64,000 bases of DNA from Glycomyces sp. L485 (GTDB taxonomy: Bacteria; Actinomycetota; Actinomycetes; Mycobacteriales; Micromonosporaceae). Below the pieces are notes generated by a model. It searched no databases, had not been told where the DNA came from, and worked only from the letters and a program-made list of their open reading frames with translations. Position 1 is the first letter of the stretch. Each line of letters starts with the position of its first letter. The DNA is taken from positions 17,695 through 81,694 of the forward strand of contig NZ_JAKZEW010000017.1 of the NCBI RefSeq assembly GCF_022548875.1, read 5' to 3'. The position numbers and the translations under genes are program-made. This document shows, one piece after another, positions 41,025 to 50,320 of the stretch.

Positions 41025-43202
41025 ATGCGCAATCGACCCCGCCACCGGCAGATGACCGGCGTCGACTCCGAAGGCACCGGCAGTCCGAACTCGCCCGCGG
41101 ACGGGGTGTACGCCCTGCTCCGGACCAGTCTGCTGTGCGGACTGGCGATCGCGGCCCTGGTGTTCCCGTTGGTCGCCATGGCGGGGCTGAGCACCAAGGC
41201 GGGTTTCGACGCGATCGACGTGCTCTCCGAGGAGGTCGCGGAGACCGACCCTCCGCTGACATCCTATGTGTACGCCTCTGACGGCGAGACGCTCGTGAGC
41301 CTGTTCTACGACGAGTTCCGCCGCCACGTGGAGCTCGACGAGGTCGCGCCGGTGATGCAGCAGGCGATCGTCGCGGCCGAGGACGCGCGCTACTTCGACC
41401 ACAACGGCATCGACTACCGCGGCATCATGCGGGCGGCCGTCGCGAACCAGTCCTCCGGCGGGGTCGAGCAGGGCGCCTCGACGATCACCATGCAGTACGT
41501 GCGGGGCGCGCTCAAGCTCAACGCCGACTCGATCGACGAGGTCATCGAGGCCACCGAGCAGACTTCGACGCGCAAGCTCCGCGAGGCGCGATTGGCGATG
41601 GCCGTCGAGGAGCAGCTGACCAAGGACGAGATCCTGGAGCGCTACCTCAACCAGGCCTATTTCGGGCACAACGCGTACGGGATCTTCGCGGCGTCCCAGG
41701 TGTACTTCTCGAAGCATCCCTCGGATCTGGAGCTGGAGGAGGCCGCGCTGCTGGCGGGCCTGGTGCAGGCGCCCTCGGCGTACGACCCGATCTCCTCGGA
41801 CCAGACCTCGGCGCTGAACCGCCGCAACTGGGTGCTCGACCGGATGGTCGAGGTCGACTACCTCTCCCGGGGCGACGCCTCGGAGGTGCGGAGCCTCGAA
41901 ATCGAGCTCGACACCTCGGACCCGCCGAACTCGTGCATCGGCATCGAGGGCACCACCAGCGAGTATGGTTTCTTCTGCGACTACTTCCGGCGCTGGTGGC
42001 GCGAGCAGGACGCCTTCGGGGAGACACCGGCCGAGCGGGAGAAGGAGCTGCGCCAGGGCGGCTACACCGTCATCACGACGCTCGACCCGGAGCTGCAGAA
42101 GCTCACGAACGACAAGGTGAACGACGCGAAGAGCCAGAGCAATCCGCTCGCGCACGGCGCCGTGGTCATGGAGCCGGGGACGGGGCGCGTCAAGGCGCTC
42201 GGGCTGAACCGGACGTTCTCCTACGACCAGGACGACAACGGCTCGCACTCGAACCCGAGCTTCGACGATCGCAAGGGCAACTATCCGAACACGGTCAACC
42301 CGGTGCTCGGCGGCGGCGACACCGGCGGCTACCAGGCCGGTTCGACGTTCAAGATCTTCACGATGCTCGCCGCGCTCGACGAGGGCTACACGCTCAACCA
42401 CAACATCCACTCGCCGCACCGGGTGGTGACGGGCTTCGTCACCGGCGGCGGCTCGGCAAGCTGCGGCAACCGCTGGTGCCCCAAGAACGGCTCGGCCTCC
42501 ATGGCCGGCAACCGCAATATGTGGTCGGGCTTCGGGATGTCCGTCAACACCTACTTCGCGCAGCTCATCGACCAGGTCGGGGCTGACAAGACGGTGGAGA
42601 TGGCCGAGCGGATGGGCCTGAAGTGGCGCAGCGAGGGCGACGCCTACTACGCCTCGGAGGAGCGGCGCGCCGGCTGGGGGCCGTTCACGCTCGGCGTCTC
42701 GGACGTGCAGCCGATCGAGATGACGAACGTGTTCAACACGCTCGCCGCCGAGGGCGAGTATTGCGAGCCGATGCCGGCGCTGCGCGTGATCGACCCGAAC
42801 GGGCAGGAGCTCGACGTGGCCGTGCCGCGCTGCCACCAGGAATTGGAGAAGGACGTCGCCAGGGCCGCCACCGACGCGGGCCGCTGCGTTACCGAGCAGC
42901 CCCGCAAGGGAGCCAAGTGCGGGCCGTGGGGCACGTCGCGGAACGTGGGCGAGATCGTCGACCGTCCCGTGGCCGGCAAGTCCGGTACGACCGACAACGA
43001 CCGCGCCTCGTGGTTCCTGGGGTACACGCCGCAGATCACCGTGGGGGCGTTCATGGCCGATCCGGACTACATCTTCAACCCGGTCGGCATGTCGAATTCG
43101 TCGGTCTCCAAGGAGACGGTCGGCGCGATCATCGCCGGGGCGCTCAAGGACGAACCGGTGGAGCAGTTCAAGCCGCCGTCGAAGAAGATCCAGGGACGCT
43201 GA
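41025..43202 (+). CDS. Class A penicillin-binding protein
   Basis: A 725-residue bifunctional peptidoglycan synthase. One membrane segment (about 33-54) anchors it. The GT51 glycosyltransferase domain has the catalytic Glu119 in EDARYFDHNGID and the QGASTITMQYVR motif. The transpeptidase domain carries Ser440-x-x-Lys443 (STFK), SVN (506-508) and KSGT (652-655). It polymerises and cross-links peptidoglycan outside the membrane. ATG 41025 is used because of the TAGTCT box 6 nt upstream. Its last 35 nt overlap the 3' end of the convergent SURF1 gene. Confidence 0.92.
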   Translation: MRNRPRHRQMTGVDSEGTGSPNSPADGVYALLRTSLLCGLAIAALVFPLVAMAGLSTKAGFDAIDVLSEEVAETDPPLTSYVYASDGETLVSLFYDEFRRHVELDEVAPVMQQAIVAAEDARYFDHNGIDYRGIMRAAVANQSSGGVEQGASTITMQYVRGALKLNADSIDEVIEATEQTSTRKLREARLAMAVEEQLTKDEILERYLNQAYFGHNAYGIFAASQVYFSKHPSDLELEEAALLAGLVQAPSAYDPISSDQTSALNRRNWVLDRMVEVDYLSRGDASEVRSLEIELDTSDPPNSCIGIEGTTSEYGFFCDYFRRWWREQDAFGETPAEREKELRQGGYTVITTLDPELQKLTNDKVNDAKSQSNPLAHGAVVMEPGTGRVKALGLNRTFSYDQDDNGSHSNPSFDDRKGNYPNTVNPVLGGGDTGGYQAGSTFKIFTMLAALDEGYTLNHNIHSPHRVVTGFVTGGGSASCGNRWCPKNGSASMAGNRNMWSGFGMSVNTYFAQLIDQVGADKTVEMAERMGLKWRSEGDAYYASEERRAGWGPFTLGVSDVQPIEMTNVFNTLAAEGEYCEPMPALRVIDPNGQELDVAVPRCHQELEKDVARAATDAGRCVTEQPRKGAKCGPWGTSRNVGEIVDRPVAGKSGTTDNDRASWFLGYTPQITVGAFMADPDYIFNPVGMSNSSVSKETVGAIIAGALKDEPVEQFKPPSKKIQGR

Positions 43203-43929
43203 CCGGCTCGTCGGGTTCGCCGCGCATTTCACGGCGGACCAGGACGACCCAGCCGACCGGGATGAGCGCGGCGAACAGCGCCCACTGGGCGGCGTAGGAG
43301 TAGTTCTGCCAGGACCGGAACGACGGCGTCTCGAGCGGCTGCAAACCCTCGACGGGCTCGACGTCGGCGATCCAGGCGTCGCGCGGTTCGTGGTCGATGT
43401 GGTCTTCGAGCAGCTCCAGGCTCAGGCGCCGCGCGGTCAGCACACCGCCGTCCTCGCCGACCGCGCCGCCGGGCGGCTCGGACTCGTACACCCGGCCGGT
43501 CACGGTGACCTCGCCCGATGGCGGCGCCGGGTAGTCCGGCGCGCGGCCGGTGCCCTCGGAGGCCACGAAGCCACGGTTCACGAGGATCGCCGTGCCGTCC
43601 TCGAGCACCAGCGGCGTCACGATCTCGAAGCCGTTGACGCTGTTGTTGGTCTGGGCCCGCAGCACGATCTCGCCCGAGGCGTCGTACACGCCGGTCGCCT
43701 CGACCAGCGTCCACCGGGCGGACCCGTCGAGCCCGGCCCCGGCCGGCACGACCTCGTCCAGCGGGCGGGCCTCGGCGGCCGCCTCGATCCGGGCGTTCGC
43801 CTCGGCACGCTGCTCGGCGCGCCCCCACTGCCACTGGGACAGCAGCGCGCACACGACCATCACGACCACCCCGGCCGCGGACAGCCCCAGCCAGCGGGGC
43901 ATCCCCAGGAACCGGTACGACTTCATCAC
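43168..43929 (-). CDS. SURF1 family cytochrome oxidase assembly protein
   Basis: A SURF1 protein of about 253 residues with an N-terminal membrane segment (GLSAAGVVVMVVCALLSQWQ), a periplasmic middle with VNRGFV, and a C-terminal membrane segment following YSYAAQWALFAALIPVGW, the usual two-helix layout. SURF1 proteins assist haem-copper oxidase assembly. The start is GTG 43929 or ATG 43926; the GTG is placed 7 nt after a TAGACT box, suggesting leaderless expression. The intergenic gap to the divergent M20 gene is only 36 bp. Confidence 0.85.
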   Translation of the reverse strand: MMKSYRFLGMPRWLGLSAAGVVVMVVCALLSQWQWGRAEQRAEANARIEAAAEARPLDEVVPAGAGLDGSARWTLVEATGVYDASGEIVLRAQTNNSVNGFEIVTPLVLEDGTAILVNRGFVASEGTGRAPDYPAPPSGEVTVTGRVYESEPPGGAVGEDGGVLTARRLSLELLEDHIDHEPRDAWIADVEPVEGLQPLETPSFRSWQNYSYAAQWALFAALIPVGWVVLVRREMRGEPDEPVSVPGSSSTAA

Positions 43930-43936
43930 GACGCCG

Positions 43937-43957
43937 AGTCTAGACGCGGCATAGGAT
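43937..43957. promoter_or_regulatory. Back-to-back -10 boxes between SURF1 and M20 genes
   Basis: TAGACT on the minus strand (43942-43937) is 7 nt from the SURF1 GTG, and TAGGAT on the plus strand (43952-43957) is 8 nt from the M20 ATG. Both promoters fit in 36 bp, so each -35 region must lie near or inside the opposite gene. Confidence 0.5.
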
Positions 43958-43965
43958 TGCTCGTC

Positions 43966-45306
43966 ATGAGCGATGTCGTGAATGCGGTGCGCGCCGCCAT
44001 GCCGGCCGTGCGCGCCGACCTGGAAGCACTCGTGCGGATCCCGGGAGTGGCCTTCGACGGGTTCGACCACGAGCCGGTCCGCCGGGGCGCCGACGAAGTC
44101 CAGCGGCTGCTGACCGAGGCCGGAGCCGCCGAGGTCAGGCAGATCAGGCACGGAATCGGGCAGCCGAGCGTGTTCGCCCACTTCCCCGCGCCCGCCGGAC
44201 AGCCGACGGTGCTGCTGTACGCCCACCAGGACGTCCAGCCGGTCGGGGACCTGTCGCTGTGGGACCAGGAGGACCCGTTCGCGACCGTCGAGCGGGGCGG
44301 GCGCCTGTACGCGCGCGGCGTCGCCGACGACAAGGCCGGGGTCATGGCGCACGTCGCCGCGCTCCGCGCCCACGGCGGGAGGCCGCCGGTCGGCGTCAAA
44401 CTCCTCATCGAGGGTGAGGAGGAGTTCGGATCCCCCACGCTGGAGGCGCTGCTGCGCACGCACCGCGGCGAGCTGGCCGCCGACGTCGTGGTAATCGCCG
44501 ACTCCACGAACTGGCGCACCGACATCCCCGCGCTGACCACGACGCTGCGCGGCGTGATCAACGTCTACGTCGAGGTCGCGCTGCTGAGGGGCGCGGTCCA
44601 CTCCGGCGTCTACGGCGGGGCCGTCCCCGACGCGCTCACGGCGCTGTGCCGACTGATGGCGACACTGCACGACGAGAACGGCGACGTGGCAGTGGAGGGC
44701 CTGGTCACCGCCGCGCCGATCGACCTCGCCTACGAGGAGGCGAAGCTGCGCGAGGAGACCGGGATGCTGAGCGGCGCCGAGTTCCTCGGATCCGGCTCGC
44801 TGACCGCGCGGATGTGGACGAAGCCGACCGCGACGGTCCTCGGCATCGACGCCCCGGGCGCGGCCGAGGCCGCGAACGCGCTCCAGCCGACCGCTCGCGC
44901 GAAGGTGTCGTTCCGGCTCGCCGCGGGCGACAGCGGCGCGAACGCGATCAAGGCGGTGACTGCGCACTTCGAGGCGCACGCGCCGTGGGGCGCCGAGGTC
45001 CGTGTGGTCCCCGAAGCCGGCGTCGGCGACCCGTGCGTGATCGACGCGACCGGGCCGGCGTTCGACGCGGCGCGGGCGGCCTTCACCGAGGCGTGGGACG
45101 GGACGGCGCCGGTCGAGATCGGCATCGGCGGCTCGATCCCGATGATCGCGACGTTCCAGGAGCTGTTCCCCGAGGCGTCGATCCTGGTGACCGGTGTGGA
45201 GGACCAGCTGTCGAATCCGCACGGCCCGAACGAGTCGCTCGACCTGAAGATGTTCGAACGCGTCTGCGTGGCCGAGGCGCTGCTGCTGGAGAAGCTCAAG
45301 AGGTAG
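43966..45306 (+). CDS. M20 family metallopeptidase (dipeptidase)
   Basis: A 446-residue zinc peptidase of the M20 dipeptidase group. Metal ligands and catalytic residues appear as YAHQDVQP (His, Asp), GVADDKAG (bridging Asp) and EGEEEFGS (catalytic Glu pair), with the dimerisation domain in the middle and a C-terminal His in DQLSNPHGPNES. It probably hydrolyses short peptides or aminoacyl conjugates in the cytoplasm. ATG 43966 fits a leaderless start with TAGGAT 8 nt upstream. A shared hairpin separates it from the convergent M48 gene. Confidence 0.88.
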   Translation: MSDVVNAVRAAMPAVRADLEALVRIPGVAFDGFDHEPVRRGADEVQRLLTEAGAAEVRQIRHGIGQPSVFAHFPAPAGQPTVLLYAHQDVQPVGDLSLWDQEDPFATVERGGRLYARGVADDKAGVMAHVAALRAHGGRPPVGVKLLIEGEEEFGSPTLEALLRTHRGELAADVVVIADSTNWRTDIPALTTTLRGVINVYVEVALLRGAVHSGVYGGAVPDALTALCRLMATLHDENGDVAVEGLVTAAPIDLAYEEAKLREETGMLSGAEFLGSGSLTARMWTKPTATVLGIDAPGAAEAANALQPTARAKVSFRLAAGDSGANAIKAVTAHFEAHAPWGAEVRVVPEAGVGDPCVIDATGPAFDAARAAFTEAWDGTAPVEIGIGGSIPMIATFQELFPEASILVTGVEDQLSNPHGPNESLDLKMFERVCVAEALLLEKLKR

Positions 45307-45311
45307 AGCAC

Positions 45312-45340
45312 AGGGCACGGGCGTCGCAGCGCCCGTCCCT
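45312..45340. terminator. Bidirectional hairpin between M20 and M48 genes
   Basis: AGGG-ACGGGCG pairs with CGCCCGT-CCCT around TCGCAG, with one bulged C. It lies between two convergent stop codons 38 nt apart. Confidence 0.65.
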
Positions 45341-45344
45341 GGTC

Positions 45345-46340
45345 TTAGAAGCTGTCGCGGAGCTTGCGAAGGAGCTTGGCGAGCGGGTCGCCGGAGGTCT
45401 CGAAGACGTCCCTGTAGGACTTCGCGGCGGCTTTGGCCTCTTCGGTGATCGAGGCGTTCGAGTCCTCGTCGCGCCGCGGGTAGTCCCCGGCCAGATACTC
45501 GCGGTACTCGCCCTCGTCGATCCATCGTTTGAGGGAGGCGGCGCGGGCGACGGAGAAGTCGTGGCTGCGCTGTTCCAGCAGCATGAGCTTCAGGAAGCTG
45601 TCGCGCATGTCGCCGCCGGTCTCGAACTCCTTGGCCTGCTCCAAGAACGCCGCGGTGTCGACATCGGACAGGTCGCCGCCGCCGGCCATCTTGGCCATGA
45701 CGCGGATCGCGGCGGCCGGGTCCTGGACGGCGAGCGTCCCGGCCCGGTCGGCCGACAGCTCGGATTTTCGACTCCACTCGTACAGCGCGGCGGTGATGAC
45801 GCGCAAGCCGACGACGCCGACGGGGATCCACGCGACCGAGGTCGTCAGGCGCAGCAGCACCATCAGCAGCGTGCGGTAGAGGCCGTGGCCAGACAGCGCA
45901 TGGCCGAGCTCGTGGGCGATCAGGAAGCGCAGCTCGGTCTCGTCGAGAAGATCCAGCGACCCGGAGTTGATGACGATCAGCGGCTTGTCGATGCCGATGC
46001 ACATGCCGCCGAGGTCGGGGTTGCGCGTGACGTAGAGCTCGGGGAGGTCGCCTTCGACATCGAGCGTGGCCGCGACGCCGAGGTAGGCCTCGTGGACGCG
46101 CGAGTACTGGTGGCGGTCGACCCTGATGGCCGAGCCGAGGAACATCAGCCGCAGGGCCCGCTCGGAGACCAGGCTGGAGAGCTTGCGGAGCACGATGTCG
46201 AAGCCGCGCAGCTCGCGCAGCGCGACCAGCGCGCCCCGGTCGGCCGGGTGCTCCCACGCCCGAGTCGATATGCCTCGCAGGACCACCGGCTCGCGGCTCG
46301 CCTGTCGGGGCTCGGATGTGGGTGACTGCTGGTCGGACAT
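45345..46340 (-). CDS. M48 family zinc metalloprotease
   Basis: A 331-residue protein with the zinc motif HELGH (143-147) and a downstream ligand Glu194 in SELSADRAG, as in M48/HtpX-like peptidases. A hydrophobic stretch at about 155-188 could span or associate with the membrane. There is no signal peptide. Such proteases degrade damaged membrane or cytosolic proteins, but the actinobacterial members are little studied. The start is well supported by GAGGAG 6 nt before ATG 46340. Confidence 0.85.
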   Translation of the reverse strand: MSDQQSPTSEPRQASREPVVLRGISTRAWEHPADRGALVALRELRGFDIVLRKLSSLVSERALRLMFLGSAIRVDRHQYSRVHEAYLGVAATLDVEGDLPELYVTRNPDLGGMCIGIDKPLIVINSGSLDLLDETELRFLIAHELGHALSGHGLYRTLLMVLLRLTTSVAWIPVGVVGLRVITAALYEWSRKSELSADRAGTLAVQDPAAAIRVMAKMAGGGDLSDVDTAAFLEQAKEFETGGDMRDSFLKLMLLEQRSHDFSVARAASLKRWIDEGEYREYLAGDYPRRDEDSNASITEEAKAAAKSYRDVFETSGDPLAKLLRKLRDSF

Positions 46341-46683
46341 GCCCGCTCCTCACAGATCGTATGAGGCCAGTGTGACACAGTGCCTCCGCCCCGTGGCCTG
46401 CGCCGAGATCCGTGTCCTCCGAATGCCGGCGCGCACCCGCCCCGGACGACCACCGCTCCATGCCTGCCTGAGTCGCCAAGAGCCGCAACCGCTCTCCGCG
46501 TGACCTGCGGCGACTCCCCACTTAGGCCTTGGTAACAACTTGGCGACAACACTCCATCCGGCGCTTGACACTCGCGCGCTCAAGGACTACTCATTGACTT
46601 GGGTCAGCAATTCCGGGGCGTCGCGAAGAATCGTTTGGGGTGTTCTTCCGACGCCCCGTATCCGTGTGTCCGCTCCCAACGGG
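46341..46683. other. Intergenic region before tRNA-Arg
   Basis: About 340 bases with no credible gene. Pointing at the tRNA there is TTGACA (46565-46570) and, 17 nt later, TACTCA (46588-46593). A minus-strand TACGAT box near 46360 may serve the M48 gene. Confidence 0.4.
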
Positions 46684-46689
46684 TATCCT
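46684..46689 (+). promoter_or_regulatory. Possible -10 box for tRNA-Arg
   Basis: TATCCT lies about 38 nt upstream of the tRNA 5' end. No clear -35 is found at the matching distance. Confidence 0.3.
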
Positions 46690-46726
46690 TTGCGCTGGCG
46701 TGGCGTCCCTACTTCGAGCCCGCCGG

Positions 46727-46803
46727 GCGCCAGTAGCTCAGCTGGATAGAGCACCGGACTTCTAATCCGACGGTCGCAGGTTCGAATCCTGCCTGGCGCG
46801 CCA
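46727..46803 (+). tRNA. tRNA-Arg (anticodon UCU)
   Basis: A full cloverleaf: acceptor stem GCGCCAG/CTGGCGC, D-arm GCTC...GAGC, anticodon stem with loop CTTCTAA (anticodon TCT at 46761-46763), T-arm GCAGG-TTCGAAT-CCTGC, discriminator G and an encoded CCA at 46801-46803. It reads the rare AGA codon. No duplicated 3' end or integrase is seen nearby, so it is not an occupied attachment site in this window. Confidence 0.97.
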
Positions 46804-47130
46804 CAGCAGCCCAGGTCAGAGGCCACATTCCCGGCAACACTCCGCCGCTTTCCAAGCTCTTGACTACTCTGCCGAACAACCCAGGCGAACCGACCCAGCC
46901 CTCGAACAGCGCATCTGCGCCCTGCGACGCCGGATCGGCTGGAGCCCGAAGCGCATTCGGTCTCAACTCTCGGCCTCGAGGGTTGAGGTGTTCCTTCACC
47001 CAGTCGGACCGCGACAACGAGGCCGTCCAGAAATGAGACGCGCCCGCAACGGCATCTCCGCGACGGCCGTGCCCTGGTATGTTGCCGTCTATGATGGGCT
47101 CCCCCGTCGCTGCAGGACAGGAGTCCCCTC
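46804..47130. other. Intergenic region between tRNA-Arg and MDR reductase
   Basis: About 330 bases without a supported gene. TATGAT at 47090-47095 lies 35 nt before the next start codon and is a likely -10 box. No repeats or att-like duplication of the tRNA end were found. Confidence 0.4.
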
Positions 47131-48087
47131 ATGAGAGCCGTCATCCAGGATCGCTACGGACCGCCCGACGTCATCGCCGTCGGCGATCTTCCGAAGCCGG
47201 AACCGGCGGACGATGAGATCCTGGTCCAGGTCAAGGCCGTCTCGCTGAACGGATCGGACCGCGAGAACCTCATCGGCAGGCCCTTCTACGCGCGCGTGGC
47301 CGGTCTGCGGCGTCCGCGCAATCCGGTGCCCGGATCCGATATCGCGGGGATCGTGGTGGCGGTGGGGAGTTCGGTGACCGAGTACGCGCCGGGCGACGAG
47401 GTGTTCGGTGAACTGCCCGGATACCGCGGCGCGCTCGCCGAGTTCGTGGCGACCTCACCGCGCCTGCTGGCCCGCAAGCCGCCGAGTCTGTCCTTCTCGG
47501 ATGCGGCGGCGATCCCGCAGGCGGGCTGCATCGCGTTCCGCGCCACAAAGGGGCTCGGATCCGGTCACCGATTGCTGGTCAACGGCGCGGGAGGATCCGG
47601 TGGCGCGTTCGTGATCGGACTGGCCAAGCACCTCGGCGCTGCGGTCACCGCCGTGGACCGCGCCGACAAGCGAGACCACATGCTGCGCCTGGGCGCCGAC
47701 GAGACGATCGACTTCGCCGAACAGGACTGGGCCGATCAGCGCGGCCGCTACGACCGCATCGTCGACCTGGTCGCGCACCGCTCGCCGTACCGCGCGCACA
47801 AGGCACTCCGCTCCGGCGGCACGTATCTGGTGGTGGGCGGGTACACACGGGTGCTGCTCGCGACCGCGCTCGCCGGATGGACGATCGGCCGATCCGACGG
47901 GAAGCGGGTCAAGGTGCTGGCGGTGCCGCAATCACGCACCGAACTCGAGGCGGTCACCGCCTTGGTGACCGACGGAGCCGTGGTCCCCGCGGTGGACCGG
48001 ATCTATCCCCTGAAGGAGGCCCCAGCGATCTTCGAACGGCTGGCCGCCGGCGACAACCTGGGAAAGGTCATCGTCGAAGTCTCATAA
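47131..48087 (+). CDS. MDR family NAD(P)-dependent oxidoreductase (quinone oxidoreductase-like)
   Basis: A 318-residue medium-chain reductase. It has the GroES-like N-terminal fold (YGPPDVIAVGDLPKPEPADDEILVQV) with PGSDIAGIVVAVGS, and a Rossmann domain with the nucleotide loop LLVNGAGGSGGAFVIGLAKHLGA. The zinc ligands of alcohol dehydrogenases are missing, so it belongs with the zinc-free quinone/enone reductases that use NADPH. The substrate is not known. AGGAG is 8 nt before ATG 47131. It is monocistronic. Confidence 0.87.
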   Translation: MRAVIQDRYGPPDVIAVGDLPKPEPADDEILVQVKAVSLNGSDRENLIGRPFYARVAGLRRPRNPVPGSDIAGIVVAVGSSVTEYAPGDEVFGELPGYRGALAEFVATSPRLLARKPPSLSFSDAAAIPQAGCIAFRATKGLGSGHRLLVNGAGGSGGAFVIGLAKHLGAAVTAVDRADKRDHMLRLGADETIDFAEQDWADQRGRYDRIVDLVAHRSPYRAHKALRSGGTYLVVGGYTRVLLATALAGWTIGRSDGKRVKVLAVPQSRTELEAVTALVTDGAVVPAVDRIYPLKEAPAIFERLAAGDNLGKVIVEVS

Positions 48088-48219
48088 CCCGGACATGCCC
48101 GCCGCAGACCTGCCCGCAACGAGTCGCCGCATCGAGAACCGACTCCGTCGGTCGAGACCGTGCACACCTTTCATCGTCGGCGCGCGACGCACGACCGACT
48201 CTGGCCGAGGTTGCCCTCG

Positions 48220-48561
48220 TCAGCTTGCCGGGTCGTACTGGAACTGCCGGAGCTCCTGTGAGCAGCGGCAGGCGACGGCGATCTTCGCGGCCCACTCGAG
48301 TGCCGCCTCCCGCGAGGGCAGCTCGAGAATGGCGTAGCCGCCGTTGGGCACGTTGCAGCCCGGGTACGTGCCCTTGGTGACGGTGCCGTCACCAGCCACG
48401 AGCACCGGGTCTACGTCCTCGGTGATCCCTCCGCCGAAGACGTACACGCCCGCCGCCTTGGCCTCGTCGATGACGGCATGCGAAGCCTCAACCACCGTCT
48501 CGAATTCCTCTTCGGGGATCACCATGGCTTCACCGGGGAACGAGATCAGGTACTTCGTCAT
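48220..48561 (-). CDS. YciI-like (DGPF domain) protein
   Basis: A 113-residue protein with the ferredoxin-like YciI fold: an N-terminal YLISFPGEAM strand, a central AGVYVFGGGI and a GYAILELPSREAALEWAAKIA segment. These proteins are small and often annotated as possible hydrolases or dehydratases, with no firm function. GAGGAG precedes ATG 48561. It is alone between intergenic regions. Confidence 0.75.
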   Translation of the reverse strand: MTKYLISFPGEAMVIPEEEFETVVEASHAVIDEAKAAGVYVFGGGITEDVDPVLVAGDGTVTKGTYPGCNVPNGGYAILELPSREAALEWAAKIAVACRCSQELRQFQYDPAS

Positions 48562-48803
48562 TCGGGGGCTCCTCTGCTCCGGCGGCGCCGTCCGTCGGCT
48601 CTTCTCTGCGGCACCGCTCTGGTGCCAAGCCCGATTATGGCTCCGGCGCCCGACATGTGGTCAAGGAACGAGCGTCACGACCTACCTGATCTCCTCGCGC
48701 GCCTCAGAAGTTGATCCGACGGGTTGTCGCTGATCTGACACACTGCTGCTCGGTTCGAAATCAACGCTGCACGACGGTGACCTACCAGACGCCGGGCCAC
48801 GGC

Positions 48804-49502
48804 CTACAGGTCGAGCCAGGCCTCCCTGTCGCAGACCTTCCAGACGCCGTCTTCGCGTTCCAGAACGACGCCGAGTTCGTCGGACTTGCGGATCACCTCG
48901 ATTTGACCGGCGTCCAGGTCGGGGTCGTCCCAGTCGATCTCATCCCATTCGATCGTGTTGTACTCGACGGCGGCATCGACCCTTGCCTGGTCTCCCTCGG
49001 TCGTCGTCCCGTCGAAACTCCAGTCCATCGCGTAGGCGTAATCGGGAACCGGGTCCTCGAACGAGTCCGCTCCCTCCTCGGATTCAAAGAAGGAGATGAT
49101 GTCGTCGAGCAGCTCTTCGTCGTCGCCGCATATGAACGGCCTGATCGTCTCCACTGCCGCAACGGCGGTCTCGGGGTCGTTGAAGGCGTCCGACTCGATC
49201 GCGTCGAACGTCTCGAAGAACTTCTCGACCACGTCCTCTGGTTCGTCGGAGTCCCTCGGGGCCGAACTGCCGCCCCACGGCTGCAGCACCACGACTGTGA
49301 CCAGGATGCCGAGAGCGAACGCGCCGCCCGCGATGCCGAGGACCAGTCCGGTCTTCGACTTCTTCGGTCGAGGAGGAGGGAAGCCGACGGGTGCGCCCTG
49401 CGGCGGATATCCGGGCTGCCGGGCAGCTTCTGAGCTCTCGGGGCCAGGGTCGCCAGGTCCCCGGTTCGGTTCCTGACCGGGCGGGGGCGGAGGTGTGGAC
49501 AT
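48804..49502 (-). CDS. Single-pass membrane protein with acidic extracytoplasmic domain
   Basis: A 232-residue protein. A Pro/Gly-rich cytoplasmic N-terminus of about 48 residues is followed by one membrane segment (TGLVLGIAGGAFALGILVTV) and an acidic extracytoplasmic domain. That domain begins EDVVEKFFETFD, has a central FICGDD and ends with a WKVCDREAW strand, a layout like DUF4878/lumazine-binding-like domains of actinobacterial envelope proteins. Two Cys could form a disulfide. The function is unknown. AAGGAA is about 6 nt upstream of ATG 49502. Confidence 0.65.
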   Translation of the reverse strand: MSTPPPPPGQEPNRGPGDPGPESSEAARQPGYPPQGAPVGFPPPRPKKSKTGLVLGIAGGAFALGILVTVVVLQPWGGSSAPRDSDEPEDVVEKFFETFDAIESDAFNDPETAVAAVETIRPFICGDDEELLDDIISFFESEEGADSFEDPVPDYAYAMDWSFDGTTTEGDQARVDAAVEYNTIEWDEIDWDDPDLDAGQIEVIRKSDELGVVLEREDGVWKVCDREAWLDL

Positions 49503-49625
49503 CTGGTTCCTTGCTGTCGGTTCGGGCGACTCGTTCTCGTTTGCCGGGACGGACGGCGGTCCAATCGTCTCAAATCCGGCGGCCTCCCTCGACTGGCGGC
49601 CATGAGCTGAGCGTTCACCTGCTGG

Positions 49626-50291
49626 TCACAGGTCCTCGAAAGTGACCCCGACAATGCCGCTCTCTCCGGTCAGTGTCGTGGTCAGGTCCGCCACCGAGCC
49701 CCTGCCGTGGAGCGTCAGCGTCGTGGCGCGCTCGCCGTTCTGCTCGTCCCGCACGGTGCTGATCTCGGTCACGGTGAAGCCCTCCCTCGTGCACATGGCG
49801 AGGGCCTCGGTGAGCGCGCCGGTGGAGGTGTAGACGAGGCGGAGTTTGCCGGTGCGCAGCGCGTGCCTGGCGATGGCGCGTTCGACCGGGTTCAGGCCGG
49901 TGACGACCGCCAGGTGCATGCCCGTCACTGCGATCGCGACCACCGGCAGTCCGGCGGCGCAGGCCATGGCGACGGCGGTCGTCACCCAGATCGAGGCCGC
50001 GGTGGTCATCCCGAACACCAGGTTCCGGTGGATGAAGATGACACCGGCGCCGAGGAAACCGATGCCGGCCACGACCTGCGCCGCGACACGCGCCGGGTCG
50101 ACGCCCGGGGTGCCGGGGACGGCATCGGAGAATCCGAAGCGCCCGGCGATGACGAACATGGCCGCGCCGGCGGCGATGAGCGCGTGCGTGCGCATCCCGG
50201 CGGCCTTGCCCTGGTATTCGCGTTCGGCTCCGACCAAGATGCCCAGTACCGTGGCCAATGCGAGCAGGCCCATCAGTTCCCAGAAACTCAT
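49626..50291 (-). CDS. MgtC/SapB family membrane protein
   Basis: A 221-residue protein with five or so membrane segments in the first 140 residues and the MgtC signature: GAEREYQGKAAGMRTHALIA and GIGFLGAGVIF. A soluble ACT-like C-terminal domain follows. MgtC proteins are linked to magnesium limitation and inhibition of ATP synthase in pathogens; here the role is probably ion or membrane-potential homeostasis. It ends near the preceding membrane protein gene and lies 29 nt from the PoxB-type gene upstream, possibly co-transcribed. Confidence 0.85.
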   Translation of the reverse strand: MSFWELMGLLALATVLGILVGAEREYQGKAAGMRTHALIAAGAAMFVIAGRFGFSDAVPGTPGVDPARVAAQVVAGIGFLGAGVIFIHRNLVFGMTTAASIWVTTAVAMACAAGLPVVAIAVTGMHLAVVTGLNPVERAIARHALRTGKLRLVYTSTGALTEALAMCTREGFTVTEISTVRDEQNGERATTLTLHGRGSVADLTTTLTGESGIVGVTFEDL

Positions 50292-50320
50292 CGGTGCCGT
50301 CCTTCGAGTCCTCGACCGGC

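Noticed and set aside
43930..46521. N-terminal extension of SURF1 to a 1117-residue minus-strand frame
   Set aside because: The upstream part is antisense to the M20 peptidase and overlaps the M48 gene; only the SURF1 part has family motifs and a promoter.
46727..47130. Integration site at tRNA-Arg
   Set aside because: No duplicated tRNA 3' end, integrase or mobile gene is seen on either side within the window.
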